A stretch of DNA of 64,000 nucleotides from Clostridia bacterium UC5.1-1E11 (GCA_001305115.1 BCAA01000002.1:62001-126000), one strand, 5' to 3'; counted from the stretch's first letter, positions 19,688 through 31,602 are shown. Notes: generated by a model from the sequence alone, not told the origin. A program made the numbers and translations.

Positions 19688-21445
19688 ATGCCAACACTGG
19701 AATGGATCGGAAAAGATAAAGTTGTAAACCACCACCAGGAAGTGCCGTACCGGGTGCTGGAACGCCAGTACAGCTACGATGAAGCTGGACAGCACGCCGA
19801 GGACAACGGCAGTGAAAACATGATTATCCACGGCGATAATTTAGAAGCGTTAAAGGCCCTGCTGCCTCGGTATGAGGGCAAGGTAAAGTGCATCTACATT
19901 GATCCTCCCTACAACACCGGCAACGAGGGCTGGGTATACAACGACAACGTCAACGACCCCAAGATCAAAAAGTGGTTGGGCGAAGTGGTGGGCAAAGAGG
20001 GAGAGGACCTTTCCCGCCATGACAAATGGCTGTGCATGATGTATCCCCGCTTGAAGCTGCTGCAAAAGCTGTTGGCAGAAGACGGAGCTATTTTTATCAG
20101 CATTGACGATACCGAATACGCGAATTTAAAGCTGATTTGTGATGAAATCTTTGGAAACAACTGCTTTGTTTCGAATATTTCATGGCAGCGGACTTATTCA
20201 ACCCGAAACGATTCCAAAGGGATTGTAAACGAAGTGGAACATCTGCTTGTGTACAGCAAACAACCTGGCTGGAATCCGAACAAACTGCCCCGTACAGAGG
20301 AAATGGATTCCATTTATAAAAATCCCGATAACGATAGGACTTCATGGGCAAGCGATAACCCATTCGCACCAGGTGCAGCAACACATCAGGGAATGGTATA
20401 CGCCATTCAACACCCCTTTACTGGAAAGATGCTGTATCCCACCAATGGCCGGTGTTGGACATTTGGACAAGAACAGATGCTGGAAATTATGCAAGGTTGG
20501 TGTGATTACGAACTGCGTGACCTAAACGATGCAAAGGAGCGCGCCGCCGTCTGCGGCGTACCAGAATCGGAAGTGCGCGAAGGGGTTCAGGCGATCGTCC
20601 TGTCAAAATCTTTGGAAGAATCTGCCGCACAAGCGAAAGAGGTATACCAGCGCGGGCAGTGGCCACGATTCTTCTTCACCAAAGGTGGAAAAGGTGGTAT
20701 TCGTCGAAAAACATACCTCGAAAATGTCGGTGGAAAAGTACCTACGAACCTTTGGCCTTATAGCGAAACGGGCCATACGGATGAAGCAAAAAAAGAAATA
20801 CTGGCAATTTTCAATGGGAAAGCCACATTCGATACCCCCAAACCGTCTCGGTTCATTGAGCGGATTCTCCAAATTGCATCCACCCCAGATTCCATCATTC
20901 TCGACTCTTTTGCCGGTTCCGGGACCACCGCACATGCGGTGCTGAATATGAACAAGGCCGACGGCGGTCACCGCAAATTTATTCTGGTGGAAATGATGGA
21001 CTACGCCGGCAGCATCACCGCCGAGCGGGTCAAGCGGGTAATTGACGGTTATGGAGAGGATAAAAAGGCCGTGGAGGGCGCCGGCGGCCAGTTCAGCTAT
21101 TACGAACTTGGGCCTGTGCTTCTGTTGCCGGACGGCAACCTCAACGAAGAAGTGGGCGCGCAGGAAATCCGGGAATATGTCTACTATATGGAGACCAAAG
21201 AGCCTATGCCCATCGAACAGCCGAAGGACGAGTCCTATTTCATGGGCCTATGCCGCAACACCGCCTATTACTTCTATTACGAGCGGGAAAGCATCACCAC
21301 GTTGGACTACGCCTTTTTATCTACAATCCAGACCAAGGCCGAAGGCTATATCATTTATGCCGATCTATGCGCTATCCCTCTGGAAACACTGCGCAACCAC
21401 AACATCCTATTTAAAAAAATCCCTCGGGATATTGCACGGCTGTAA
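19688..21445 (+). CDS. Type III-like adenine-specific DNA methyltransferase (Mod), orphan
   Basis: A 585-residue DNA methyltransferase of the beta class. The catalytic motif DPPYNTGNEGWVY (motif IV) is near residue 75 and the AdoMet-binding DSFAGSGTTAHAV (motif I) near residue 405, the beta-class order. Between them lies a long variable region that should be the target-recognition domain. The C-terminal FKKIPRDIARL resembles type III Mod endings. ATG 19688 is preceded by GGAGGAAAG; an in-frame start at 19622 is less likely. A type III Res helicase-nuclease would be expected directly downstream but is absent; a terminator and leuD follow. It could be an orphan regulator-type methylase or the remains of a lost R-M system. 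No phase-variable repeat was seen inside it. Confidence 0.9.
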   Translation: MPTLEWIGKDKVVNHHQEVPYRVLERQYSYDEAGQHAEDNGSENMIIHGDNLEALKALLPRYEGKVKCIYIDPPYNTGNEGWVYNDNVNDPKIKKWLGEVVGKEGEDLSRHDKWLCMMYPRLKLLQKLLAEDGAIFISIDDTEYANLKLICDEIFGNNCFVSNISWQRTYSTRNDSKGIVNEVEHLLVYSKQPGWNPNKLPRTEEMDSIYKNPDNDRTSWASDNPFAPGAATHQGMVYAIQHPFTGKMLYPTNGRCWTFGQEQMLEIMQGWCDYELRDLNDAKERAAVCGVPESEVREGVQAIVLSKSLEESAAQAKEVYQRGQWPRFFFTKGGKGGIRRKTYLENVGGKVPTNLWPYSETGHTDEAKKEILAIFNGKATFDTPKPSRFIERILQIASTPDSIILDSFAGSGTTAHAVLNMNKADGGHRKFILVEMMDYAGSITAERVKRVIDGYGEDKKAVEGAGGQFSYYELGPVLLLPDGNLNEEVGAQEIREYVYYMETKEPMPIEQPKDESYFMGLCRNTAYYFYYERESITTLDYAFLSTIQTKAEGYIIYADLCAIPLETLRNHNILFKKIPRDIARL

Positions 21446-21667
21446 AGGAGTATACAGACAGGGGGCGGATGATGTACCGCGATAAACGGAAGCTTTGCCC
21501 TATCTGACCGCCGGTCTCCTGTTCGGCTAGAATATCCCTTATGATTGCGGGGATATCCATTTTGAAAACCTGCGCTGCCCGATCACTTACTTTCGAGCAT
21601 GCAGAATACCATCTGGTAGTTAAACAAGACATTCCGTAGAACCGTTAAAATCCATATCAGCCCATAA

Positions 21668-21705
21668 AAAAGGGGAAGCATGTGCCCATGCTTCCCCTTT
21701 TTCTT
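21668..21705. terminator. Bidirectional terminator between mod and leuD
   Basis: AAGGGGAAGCATG and CATGCTTCCCCTT form a perfect stem with a 4-base loop, with T-rich tracts on both strands. It serves the converging methyltransferase and leuCD transcripts. Confidence 0.9.
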
Positions 21706-21738
21706 TGACGAAGGTATTTTCCTCTCGTCCAAATACCT

Positions 21739-22224
21739 TTATTTTTCTGTAATGCTCTTGAGTAAACCGCCCTTTTCGATGATGTTCTGAATGAACGGTG
21801 GAAACGGCTGCGCTTCATAGGTCTTGCCTGTTGTTACATCGGTGATGACTCCCGTATCAAAATCCACTTCCACCTCATCGCCAGCCTGAATCTCCTTCGC
21901 CGCAGCATCACATTCCAAGATTGGCAGTCCAATATTGATCGCATTGCGATAAAAAATGCGAGCAAACGTGGATGCAATCACACAGGAGATCCCGCTTGCT
22001 TTGATTGCAATCGGCGCATGTTCTCTCGATGAACCACATCCAAAGTTTTTGTTTGCTACCATGATGTCGCCGGACTTTACATTCTTCACAAAATCCTTGT
22101 CGATGTCCTCCATGCAATGCGAGGCCAGTTCCGCGTGGGACGCAGTATTCAAATACCGCGCCGGAATGATGACGTCCGTATCGACATTATCCCCATATTT
22201 ATGGACCAAACCATGTGCCTTCAT
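21739..22224 (-). CDS. leuD: 3-isopropylmalate dehydratase small subunit
   Basis: A 161-residue swivel subunit that pairs with LeuC to isomerise 2-isopropylmalate to 3-isopropylmalate in leucine synthesis. It shows [16 protein letters not shown] near the N-terminus and [16 protein letters not shown] near residue 60, the substrate-recognition loop of the small subunit. The short form is typical of Clostridia and archaea. ATG 22224 is preceded by GAGGAGGT. It starts 13 bases after leuC ends, so the two are co-transcribed. leuA and leuB are not in the window. Homoaconitase-like specificity cannot be excluded from sequence alone, but ilvD nearby fits branched-chain synthesis. Confidence 0.95.
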   Translation of the reverse strand: MKAHGLVHKYGDNVDTDVIIPARYLNTASHAELASHCMEDIDKDFVKNVKSGDIMVANKNFGCGSSREHAPIAIKASGISCVIASTFARIFYRNAINIGLPILECDAAAKEIQAGDEVEVDFDTGVITDVTTGKTYEAQPFPPFIQNIIEKGGLLKSITEK

Positions 22225-22237
22225 GTTCCGTACCTCC

Positions 22238-23506
22238 TCAAATCTTATCCGGGTCTGTGATATAGCCCGCCACCGCGCTAGCCGCAGCAACCGCTGGGCT
22301 CGCAAGGTAGACCTCGGATTCTACATGGCCCATCCGGCCGACAAAGTTGCGGTTTGTGGTGGAAATCGCACGCTCTCCTTTTGCAAGAACGCCCATGTGG
22401 CCGCCCAAGCAAGGCCCACAGGTCGGCGTACTGAAAATTGCGCCGGCCTTAATAAAGACCTCGGCAATCCCCTCTTTGATCGCCTGCAGATAAATATCCT
22501 GCGTGCCCGGAATCACAATACAACGCACACCCTTTGCAACCTTACGTCCTGCCAGGATCTTTGCCGCGGCGCGCAAATCCTCAATCCGCCCATTTGTACA
22601 GGAGCCGATTACACACTGCTGAATTGCAATCGGCTCCATCTGCGCAATCTCGTCCACCGTCTTGGTATTCTCCGGAAGATGCGGGAATGCAACCGTCGGG
22701 CGCAGCGCAGACAAGTCAATCGTCACCGTGGAATCATACTCTGCATCTGCGTCCGCGCTGAAAACGACTGGCTCACGTTGGAAGCGCCCTTCGCAGTATT
22801 CCAGGGTTACGCCGTCCACTGGGAAAATACCATTCTTTGCTCCGGCCTCAATCGCCATATTTGCAATACACAGGCGGTCGTCCATACTCAGGTGTTCGAC
22901 TCCCATACCGGTAAATTCCAGGGACTTATAAAGCGCGCCGTCCACACCAATCTCGCCGATCAAGTGCAGGATAACGTCCTTGCCGCTCACCCAACGGCCC
23001 GGCTTTCCCGTGAGTACCACCTTAATGGCGGACGGGACTTTAAACCAGGCCTTCCCGGTAATCATTCCCGCAGCCATATCTGTAGAACCTACCCCAGTAG
23101 AGAAGGCGCCCAATGCGCCATAAGTACAAGTGTGGGAATCCGCGCCGATCACACAGTCGCCGGGGCCTACAATGCCCTTTTCCGGGAGCAATGCGTGTTC
23201 AATCCCCATCTGACCGACATCAAAGAAATTTTTGATGTCATATTTATTTGCAAAATTCCGCGTCTGTAGGCACTGTTCTGCCGCTTTGATGTCCTTATTC
23301 GGCGTAAAGTGGTCCAATACCAGCGCGATGCGCGTATTGTCAAACACCGCATCGGCACCACATTTTTCAAATTCATTGATTGCAACCGGTGCAGTAATAT
23401 CATTTGCCAATACCACATCCAGCTTTGCCTCGATCAGCTGTCCCGCCACCACATGGTCCAAACCCGCATGTGCTGCCAGGATCTTCTGGGTCATGGTCAT
23501 TCCCAT
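22238..23506 (-). CDS. leuC: 3-isopropylmalate dehydratase large subunit
   Basis: A 422-residue aconitase-family catalytic subunit carrying a [4Fe-4S] cluster. Cluster ligands appear in VIGSCTNGR and [14 protein letters not shown]. The substrate region [20 protein letters not shown] is intact. The ~420-residue length is that of the LeuC/HacA group of anaerobes. ATG 23506 has AGGAGG 8 bases upstream. It is the first gene of a leuCD unit. Upstream there is a TATAAT at 23544-23549 on the coding strand but no well-spaced -35, so the promoter is only suggested. Confidence 0.96.
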   Translation of the reverse strand: MGMTMTQKILAAHAGLDHVVAGQLIEAKLDVVLANDITAPVAINEFEKCGADAVFDNTRIALVLDHFTPNKDIKAAEQCLQTRNFANKYDIKNFFDVGQMGIEHALLPEKGIVGPGDCVIGADSHTCTYGALGAFSTGVGSTDMAAGMITGKAWFKVPSAIKVVLTGKPGRWVSGKDVILHLIGEIGVDGALYKSLEFTGMGVEHLSMDDRLCIANMAIEAGAKNGIFPVDGVTLEYCEGRFQREPVVFSADADAEYDSTVTIDLSALRPTVAFPHLPENTKTVDEIAQMEPIAIQQCVIGSCTNGRIEDLRAAAKILAGRKVAKGVRCIVIPGTQDIYLQAIKEGIAEVFIKAGAIFSTPTCGPCLGGHMGVLAKGERAISTTNRNFVGRMGHVESEVYLASPAVAAASAVAGYITDPDKI

Positions 23507-24338
23507 CGGATTTTCCTCCTTAAAGTGTCTTTTCAGTATTTTTATTATAACACGGTTTTCCGATTCTAAATGTAAACCGCACTACAATTCGTTCGTTTTT
23601 ATCCACTGCATCCTGTTCACATCCAGACAAGGGTACGGATGCCCGACAAAACAGGTTTCTAAAAGCTTATCACATGCGCCCTTCACATGGAAAGTTTCGG
23701 TTTTCCATCCATACAGACAAAACGCCACCTGTTGGAAAAAAGCGTTCCATCTCATTTACATTTTTTGATCAATCGGTAGGAATGTCGAGACACCTTTTTC
23801 AAATACACGCCCAAAGATAGCATCTGTTGGGAAGTATCTTTGAAAAATTCCCCTTTGGGCGGATTGGTTCGAAGCTTATCGAATCCCTTTCTCACCCTAC
23901 GTACGCAAGAGCAAGCCTCTCTAAAAAGAAACGTGCTAGTCGATACGATCAAATTCCCCATATGAGCAAAAGGTAGCTCCTTTCATTCCCTGTGCGCTCC
24001 ACCTAACCCTACACAGAAGTGTGCCAACCGCGCACGAGCCGATCATCGGAAAACGCTCTTCCAAAGGTACGTCTACAAACAATTTTAAGAGAAGCACTGT
24101 GTGCTTGTCCCCTGGAAAACAAGTCCCTGGAACATTTTGAAACGTATCCCAATAATCATCCACTGCTGGCTATTCCTTGCACCCGCCTGTTCCTTCCCTC
24201 TATTCGGACAGCGACACATGCGCTTTGCCTTTCCTCACTTTCCAGTCCATCGGCCGGCTGGCAGGACTCCCTCTGTAATCCCAAACAACCGCTCAACCCT
24301 CTATCTTTCGAAGCGGCATTTGCTGTTTCTCACAAAAA
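23507..24338. other. Long intergenic region upstream of leuC
   Basis: About 830 bases with no convincing gene on either strand. The open frames present (for example 23752-23961 on the minus strand and 24019-24366 on the plus strand) lack ribosome sites, motifs and coding character. Apart from the -10-like sequence next to leuC, nothing functional was recognised. Confidence 0.5.
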
Positions 24339-25117
24339 TTATATCAACTTATGTTCTTTACAATAAGAGTAAATCCCATCATTCGCTACATCATCACAAA
24401 TATGGTTAGCAACCGCTTTTAATTCCGAGGAAGCATTCTGCATGGCAACTCCTGTACCAACTGCCTGTAACATTTCAATATCGTTATTTCCATCACCAAA
24501 TGCCATTGCTTCTTCTTTGGATAACTGATAATACTCTAACATTTTGGCAATCGCGGTTCCTTTACCCCCATTTAATGGAATAATATCTACCGCACGATCC
24601 CACCATGCTGTAATTTGAGCCTCCTTAACATTTTGCATAATGGTTTTATAATCGTTTTTTCGACAACCTAACATGATTTGATAAATTTCTTCTTTATCCG
24701 CCACTACATCAAAATCAGTAGCAGCTTTCAGTTTAAGTCCGCCAAATCCATAATACTCACTTAAATCATTGTCTTTCCCGTTAGCCACAAGCCTGCTTTT
24801 TGTAGCTAAGGATAATGGTCGTCTTATTGCATGAGCGTTTTTTATAATGGTGTAGACATCTTCTTTTTTTAAGGGATTACTAAGTATAGTCTGATCCTTA
24901 GTAAAACAATAGGAACCATTATAAGTCAAAAAAGCGTCAAACTCCACATTTGGAAAACACGGTACTTGCATTGGCGATCTTCCCGTAGCAATGCAAATCT
25001 TAATTCCATTATTTTTGAGTTTTAATAATGTTTCCAATACCTTTTCTGAAATTTCCTTTTTTCTCATATCAATCAGCGTTCCGTCAATATCAAAGAAAAT
25101 TATCTTTATTTTTTCAC
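24339..25117 (-). pseudogene. Cof-type HAD-superfamily phosphatase, frameshifted at codon 3
   Basis: A haloacid-dehalogenase phosphatase of the Cof/YidA type, about 259 residues. The nucleophile motif FFDIDGTLID lies just after the start, ATGRSPMQ follows (motif II region), the C2-type cap is in the middle, and MAFGDGNNDIEML (motif IV) is near the end. Such enzymes hydrolyse sugar phosphates or related metabolites in the cytosol. The best start is GTG 25117 with AAGGAGG at 25125-25131, but an A6 run at 25109-25114 puts the rest one base out; a seventh A restores KKIKIIFFDIDGT. The gene and the next ~850 bases are clearly more AT-rich than neighbouring genes, which suggests horizontal acquisition. 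Confidence 0.87.
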
Positions 25118-25630
25118 AATCAATCCTCCTTAATTTGCATGATATTTTTTATAAGCAATAACCAGCTGACTTCCCCGGCGGCCCATATATTCAATTGTTG
25201 CATTTTTATATTTTTTGTAGTTCATCCTGCATCTACGTCTTATGCCTTAAAATGCCTTTCCTAAATTCACTGTATCTAATACATACTTTTTATTCTCATT
25301 CCAATTTTATAAATCTCAAATTGGTTTAGATAAAACTAGGTATCTTTTTTACTATCGAAAGTATTTTTTCTTTTTTTGCCCTCTGTTAATTTTAAAAATG
25401 CATCAAAAGACAAAGCAACTGGCTCTTAATACAAACCATTCAGCCTTTTTATATCATAAAATTTTAATATTGTCATTTCTTTTCTGCTTCTAAAGAAGCT
25501 ACTTAGCAGCCTATGATTTGTAAAAGTACTAAAGTATTTCTTACGTGACACTCCCTTGACAAACCATACGCTAATAAGTTTCTAGCAATCAAGCAGAAAT
25601 GAAACACTATGTTGTTTCACAGTATAGAAA

Positions 25631-25652
25631 AAGGTACTCTATTTCAAGTACC
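25631..25652 (-). terminator. Small terminator-like hairpin in the AT-rich region
   Basis: On the minus strand GGTACT and AGTACC pair across an 8-base loop and TTTTTC follows. No confirmed gene ends immediately before it. Confidence 0.5.
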
Positions 25653-25792
25653 ATTCTCCCATATCTTTACATAGGGCTCTTTCATTTGTTGTAATTTCGT
25701 CGTAAATTTTTTGCTTTTTTCTTTTAGTTGCTTTGCTAATAAGCGCTCTATTCGCGCAGATATTCTTGATTTTTTTACCGTTTTTATATCGA

Positions 25793-25845
25793 AAAAACGC
25801 CCTGAATCGGGGGCCTTCGTCCGGATTCAGAGCGTCTTTTTGGTT
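25793..25845. terminator. Bidirectional terminator downstream of ilvD
   Basis: CTGAATC and GATTCAG with flanking CGC/GCG pairs form a stem with T-rich tails on both strands (TTTTTT on the minus strand). It lies about 150 bases after the ilvD stop. Confidence 0.8.
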
Positions 25846-25997
25846 TTGCACAGGCATCTTTGCAAAAACGGAAACGGCTTTTCTATTGTAGAATACGCCC
25901 CTGGATTTCCTTCACCCGGCTCTATACGAAATAGTTTTCTCCTCCACAATCCTTCTTCTGAGAGAGAACTCCATCCCGGTTCATCAAACCGAAAAAC

Positions 25998-27652
25998 TTA
26001 GTCTACAAATACAGCGCCCTTGGAGCCAGAGGTCACAAGGCTTGCATAACGCTTAATATAACCCGTCAAATGCTGTTCCGGCGCCTTCCAGGCCGCACGG
26101 CGTTTTGCCAGTCTTCCTCGCTCACACGAACATTCAGCTGACGGCCTGTGATGTCCACATCGATGATATCTCCATCCTGAATCAGTGCGATATTGCCGCC
26201 TGCGGCTGCTTCGGGGGAAACATGGCCAATCGCTGCACCGCGCGTTGCACCGGAGAAACGGCCATCGGTAATCAGCGCTACGCTCGATCCCAGGCCCATT
26301 CCGGTCAGTGCGGAGGTCGGCGTCAACATCTCCCGCATACCGGGGCCGCCCTTCGGTCCCTCATAGCGGATAACCACCACATCGCCCTCTTTGATCTTAC
26401 CGCTCAAGATCGCCTCAGAGGCATCTTCCTCACAATCAAAGCAACGGGCCGGACCCACATGCTGCATCATCTCGGGTGCAACAGCTCCCTGCTTCACCAC
26501 CGAGCCCTCCGGGCAGATATTGCCTTTGAGCACCGCGATACCGCCGTCCGCACGGAACGGATTCTCCATCTTGCGAATGATCTCGCCATCCGCATCCGGC
26601 GCAGCTTCTACACGGTCGCGCACAGTACCGTAGACGGTTTGCAAATCCAGATGGATCAGGCCCTTGCGGGAGAGTTCTTTCATCACAGCGGGAATTCCTC
26701 CAACCTGGTTCAGGTCCGTGATAAATACCTGGCTAGCTGGGTTCAGCTTACAGATCTGCGGCGTCGTACGGCCCAATTCATCGATCTTGTCAATATCCAG
26801 CGGGACCCCCGCCTCATGGGCAATCGCCGTCAGATGCAGCACCGAGTTCGTAGAGCAGCCCAATGCCATCTCTCCGCGCAGCGCATTTTCAAAAGCCTGT
26901 GAAGTCAAGATGTCGCGCGGACGCAGGTCTTGTTCCAAAAGTTTCATCACTTGCATTCCAGCTCGCTTCGCAAGGGCAATGCGCTCGGAATAAACGGCCG
27001 GGATACTGCCGTTGCCGGGCAGCGCCATTCCGATTGCTTCAGTCAGGCAGTTCATCGAGTTCGCCGTGTACATTCCAGAGCAGGAACCGCAGGTCGGACA
27101 AGCCGATTTCTCCAATGCCAAAAGCTCGTCCGCATCGATCTTTCCGGAGGCATAACTGCCCACTGCTTCGAACATCTCCGATAGGCCAAACTTGGTGCCG
27201 TTATGCTCGCCGGGAAGCATGGGGCCGCCGCTCACAAAGATGCTCGGCAGGTTCATGCGGCAGGCAGCCAGCATCATGCCGGGAACAATCTTGTCGCAAT
27301 TGGGAATAAAGACTGCTGCATCCAACGGATGCGCCGTCAACATCACTTCAATGGAATCTGCAATCAGTTCACGAGAACAAAGGGAATACTTCATCCCCTT
27401 GTGGTTCATGGAGAGGCCGTCGCATACACCGATGGTCTCAAACTCAAATGGGACGCCGCCTGCGTTGCGAATCCCCGCTTTTACTGCCTCAGAAATGTCC
27501 TTTAAGTGCCGGTGTCCCGGTATGTAATCGCTGGCAGCACTGACAACCGCCACAAAAGGGCGCTTCATTTCATCATCGGTTAGGCCCAATGCGCGCAGAA
27601 GGGAACGGTGTGGCGCACGGGTAGAGCCTTCTTTCATCAGATCGCTTCTCAT
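25998..27652 (-). pseudogene. ilvD: Dihydroxy-acid dehydratase, frameshifted near the C-terminus
   Basis: IlvD dehydrates 2,3-dihydroxyisovalerate and 2,3-dihydroxy-3-methylvalerate in valine/isoleucine synthesis. The corrected product has about 551 residues, the family length. Fe-S ligand motifs are present: [30 protein letters not shown] and the CFDCEEDA region. The last ~40 residues leave the frame at 26111-26116; one more T restores [19 protein letters not shown] and the normal ending SGSKGAVFVD, with the stop at 25998. It starts at ATG 27652 after an AAGGAGAGG site. Together with leuCD it shows branched-chain amino acid capacity. Enzyme identity is certain; the break is probably an error. 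Confidence 0.95.
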
Positions 27653-27682
27653 GATGACCTCTCCTTTTTGATTAAAATTGCG

Positions 27683-27712
27683 CGCGGATTCCCCGCCAAA
27701 GGGAACCCGCGC
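27683..27712 (-). terminator. Hairpin between lysS and ilvD
   Basis: On the minus strand GCGCGGGTTCCC pairs with GGGAATCCGCGC with one mismatch, followed by a weak T tract (AATTTTAATC). It may end or attenuate the lysS transcript before ilvD. Confidence 0.55.
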
Positions 27713-27736
27713 TTCGTAAACTCCAAATTTTTCGTC

Positions 27737-29244
<1,508 letters not shown>

Positions 29245-29308
29245 GTTCAGCTCTCCCTACTATTTTACCCGGCATATCCGGGCTTCCTGATATTGCACAA
29301 TCATAAAG

Positions 29309-29352
29309 CAAAAAGCGGCTGGGACGCGCTTCACCGCTGTCCACACGCCGCT
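29309..29352 (-). terminator. Terminator after greA
   Basis: On the minus strand AGCGGC near the left pairs with GCCGCT, with additional GTGTGGAC/GTCCCA pairing inside, followed by TTTTTGC. It lies directly after the greA stop and before lysS. Confidence 0.7.
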
Positions 29353-29358
29353 TCCTTC

Positions 29359-29846
29359 TTATTTGGAGATGGCCAGTACCTCGTATTCCATCACCCTGCC
29401 GGGACCTCCACTTCGATTATGTCGCCAATACTATGGCCCAGCAGCGCCTTGCCAACGGCAGATTCATCGGAGATGTTGCCGGAAAGCGGGTCCGCCTCGT
29501 TGGAACCGACAATTTTATAATTGTAAATGTCCGTCTTGCCTGTGCGCGGGTTATTGACGCGCACCTCCACCTTTGAACCAATGTGAATATTCTCGTTGCT
29601 AAGCTCGCTTTCATCAATCACTTTCACATTTTTCAATGTGACCTCAATGTCTGCGATGCGTGCTTCCATAATGGCCTGTTCGTTTTTTGCCTCATCGTAT
29701 TCGCTGTTCTCGGACAGGTCGCCGAAGGACAGGGCCACTTTAATTTTTTCCGCAATCTCTTTTCGTTTGACACTTTTGAGCTCTTCCAGCTCCTGCTCCA
29801 GCTTTTCCAGGCCTTCCTGGGTCAAGATCACCTGTTTTCCTGCCAT
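29359..29846 (-). pseudogene. greA: Transcription elongation factor GreA, frameshifted at the C-terminus
   Basis: GreA inserts its coiled coil into the RNA polymerase secondary channel and stimulates cleavage of backtracked RNA. The corrected length is about 162 residues. The N-terminal coiled coil carries the acidic tip [17 protein letters not shown]. The FKBP-like C-terminal domain has [21 protein letters not shown] and [19 protein letters not shown]. The frame stops at VEVPAG; one more G at 29394-29396 restores the normal tail MEYEVLAISK, ending at 29359. It has its own consensus promoter and a terminator. Confidence 0.95.
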
Positions 29847-29918
29847 ATCACTCTTACCACCTTTTATGATCGTCGCACCCGCGGTGCAGCATTTTGAAAA
29901 ATGCGTACATTTCTTTTA

Positions 29919-29947
29919 ATTATAATGAAACCGCCGCCCCATGTCAA
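29919..29947 (-). promoter_or_regulatory. Consensus sigma-A promoter of greA
   Basis: On the minus strand TTGACA (29942-29947) and TATAAT (29919-29924), both perfect consensus, are separated by 17 bases. It is about 70 bases upstream of the greA start. Confidence 0.88.
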
Positions 29948-30116
29948 CACTTGCTGAAGCAGACAAAGGGAAACGGTTGTCGATTCCTGGCAAAAATGAA
30001 ATTTCTTTTCACAAAATATGTTTCAGATAAAAGGATACGCTTTTGCATACATACTCCGCCTCTGTGGATATTCCAATTTTCAAGCAACCATCCCCCTATG
30101 TTGGACGCGCTGCTTC

Positions 30117-31265
30117 TCAATAGAAGTGTTTTTTCACCCGCTTTGCAATGTGTTCGACGTCCGGATAGATATACGCTTCATCGATCCCAATATATTGCAG
30201 TTCCATCAAGAGCTTCCGTTTCTTTTTAGCTGGTATTAATATACTGGCAAAATTGAACCAAATATCCTTCAACTCCAACGGCTCAATGTCGTCCTCCAGG
30301 ACAAACCAGCTGGCAACCGCGCGATCAAACTTCTGTGAAAAAGATTCCCCTTCCTCCCAGTTGCTCTTGGCCCGATAAAAATCGGCCAACCTTTCAAACG
30401 ACATCTTGTCCACAACAAAGCACGGGCTCGAACCAAACGATAGAGTAGGCGCTTGTATCTGCTCTTTGTAAATTTCTTCTAGATCTTCGCTCAAATGGGC
30501 CAAGTTCTTTTCCCCTTTCCCTCCATAGTGGTAATACTTTATATCCGCCGTATCCCGAATATAATTGTGAAAAAGTAAAAATACTGACTTCTGCGCTTCC
30601 ATCCTTCGGTCCAAATAAATCGGTTTCACAAAGAGCGGCGAGGTATCATGCAAGTCTGTATATACCTTAAAGAGATAATCACTGACGGAAAGATTGGACT
30701 TTTCCAACCAACCATCCAGAGGCATGTTTAATAAATATGGGATGAGGAAAAGAGAGGATATACATTCTACAATAGGCTCATCAAAATGGCTCAACCAGCT
30801 TCGGGTAAAGACAACGCGCCCCTGCTTTGAGGGATGTTCTGCACAGGCAAAATACAACGCTACCAATGGGTTCTGCGTAAAGTCTAATAGGCGCGTAGGG
30901 ATTCCAAAGTGTTGCATTTTGGACAGCTTTTCAAAGTTATGGTTCGTATTGCTGAATAAGTCCGGCATTTCTGAAAGAAAACTGACCGCCAAGTCATGTT
31001 CCAAAGCATACGTCTTCCGATTCTTGCCCGAGTTCCTCAAAATGGAAGGCAACAGCCACCATTGGCTGTCCGCCATCCCTCGATATAATAAATCCCCTCC
31101 AGGATTTTTTGAAAACGAAAAGGAAAGAGTCTCCACCAATTGAATATAATCACTCAAAGACTCTATTTTAAAGGTTGTATGGTCATAGTACCGATCGGTG
31201 GAGGCCACTGAAAAAGATTTTAAACTACCCTTTTTTATGATACTGTCCAAGTCAAATTCCAACAT
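30117..31265 (-). CDS. FRG-domain protein
   Basis: A 382-residue soluble protein with an N-terminal FRG domain: DLLYRGMADSQWWLLPSILR near residue 60 and KMQHFGIPTRLLDFTQNPLVAL near residue 120, which match the F/RG and PTRLLDWT-like signatures. The C-terminal half has no recognised domain. The biochemical role of FRG proteins is not settled; they often occur in accessory and defence-associated contexts. ATG 31265 has GAGGAG upstream and is preferred over GTG 31274. Its neighbours are housekeeping genes (greA on one side, Mn catalase on the other), and it appears to be a single-gene unit with terminators beyond its 5' end. Domain call good; function unknown. Confidence 0.8.
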   Translation of the reverse strand: MLEFDLDSIIKKGSLKSFSVASTDRYYDHTTFKIESLSDYIQLVETLSFSFSKNPGGDLLYRGMADSQWWLLPSILRNSGKNRKTYALEHDLAVSFLSEMPDLFSNTNHNFEKLSKMQHFGIPTRLLDFTQNPLVALYFACAEHPSKQGRVVFTRSWLSHFDEPIVECISSLFLIPYLLNMPLDGWLEKSNLSVSDYLFKVYTDLHDTSPLFVKPIYLDRRMEAQKSVFLLFHNYIRDTADIKYYHYGGKGEKNLAHLSEDLEEIYKEQIQAPTLSFGSSPCFVVDKMSFERLADFYRAKSNWEEGESFSQKFDRAVASWFVLEDDIEPLELKDIWFNFASILIPAKKKRKLLMELQYIGIDEAYIYPDVEHIAKRVKKHFY

Positions 31266-31563
31266 GATAAACACTCCTCTGCCAATCGCTGCCTTCTATA
31301 CCGATATTATGACATCAAACGTCCAACCGGGCAATAGGCGCCCGGTACTCCGCGGGAATTTTTTGTAAAAATGCGCCTTATTCGCTTACGCCCTACAGAA
31401 CGCCGGGTGTACTTGACTTGCATTGGCAGATGTGCGCTGCTAAGGACGCCGTTTAACGATACTATTTCCGGCCAGATCCCCCAAAAGCTCGAATGCAAAC
31501 GTGTCAGATTCTCACACCGATGTTTTCCCGCGAAAAGTATCCGCCGTTCAATCGGCTGAACTG

Positions 31564-31602
31564 AAAAAAGAGTCTGGACGCAATTTGCGTCCAGACTCTT
31601 TC
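31564..31602. terminator. Strong bidirectional terminator-like hairpin
   Basis: AAGAGTCTGGACGCAA and TTGCGTCCAGACTCTT form a long perfect stem with almost no loop, flanked by A-rich and T-rich tracts. It lies between the FRG gene and the Mn-catalase gene. Confidence 0.8.

Larger units (their letters stand above)
25118..25997. other. AT-rich intergenic region between ilvD and the HAD gene
   Basis: About 880 bases, AT-rich over most of its length. It holds two terminator-like hairpins (25631-25652 and 25793-25845). A 72-codon minus-strand frame (25639-25857) runs through the second hairpin and ends inside the first; it has no recognised family and is not called as a gene. Confidence 0.55.

Noticed and set aside
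19688-21445. Phase-variable (phasevarion) Mod gene
   Set aside because: No simple-sequence repeat tract is present in the gene or its start region.
21956-23269. 437-codon open frame on the + strand opposite leuC/leuD
   Set aside because: Antisense to two conserved enzymes; composition typical of reverse-frame reading.
23507-23700. T-box or leucine attenuator before leuC
   Set aside because: No GGGTGGNACCGCG-like motif or terminator/antiterminator pair was found upstream of leuC, ilvD or lysS.
23752-23961. 69-codon minus-strand frame upstream of leuC
   Set aside because: No start signal, no motif and no neighbouring operon.
25639-25857. 72-codon minus-strand frame in the AT-rich region
   Set aside because: It reads through a bidirectional terminator and has no ribosome site or family; its end coinciding with a hairpin is probably chance.
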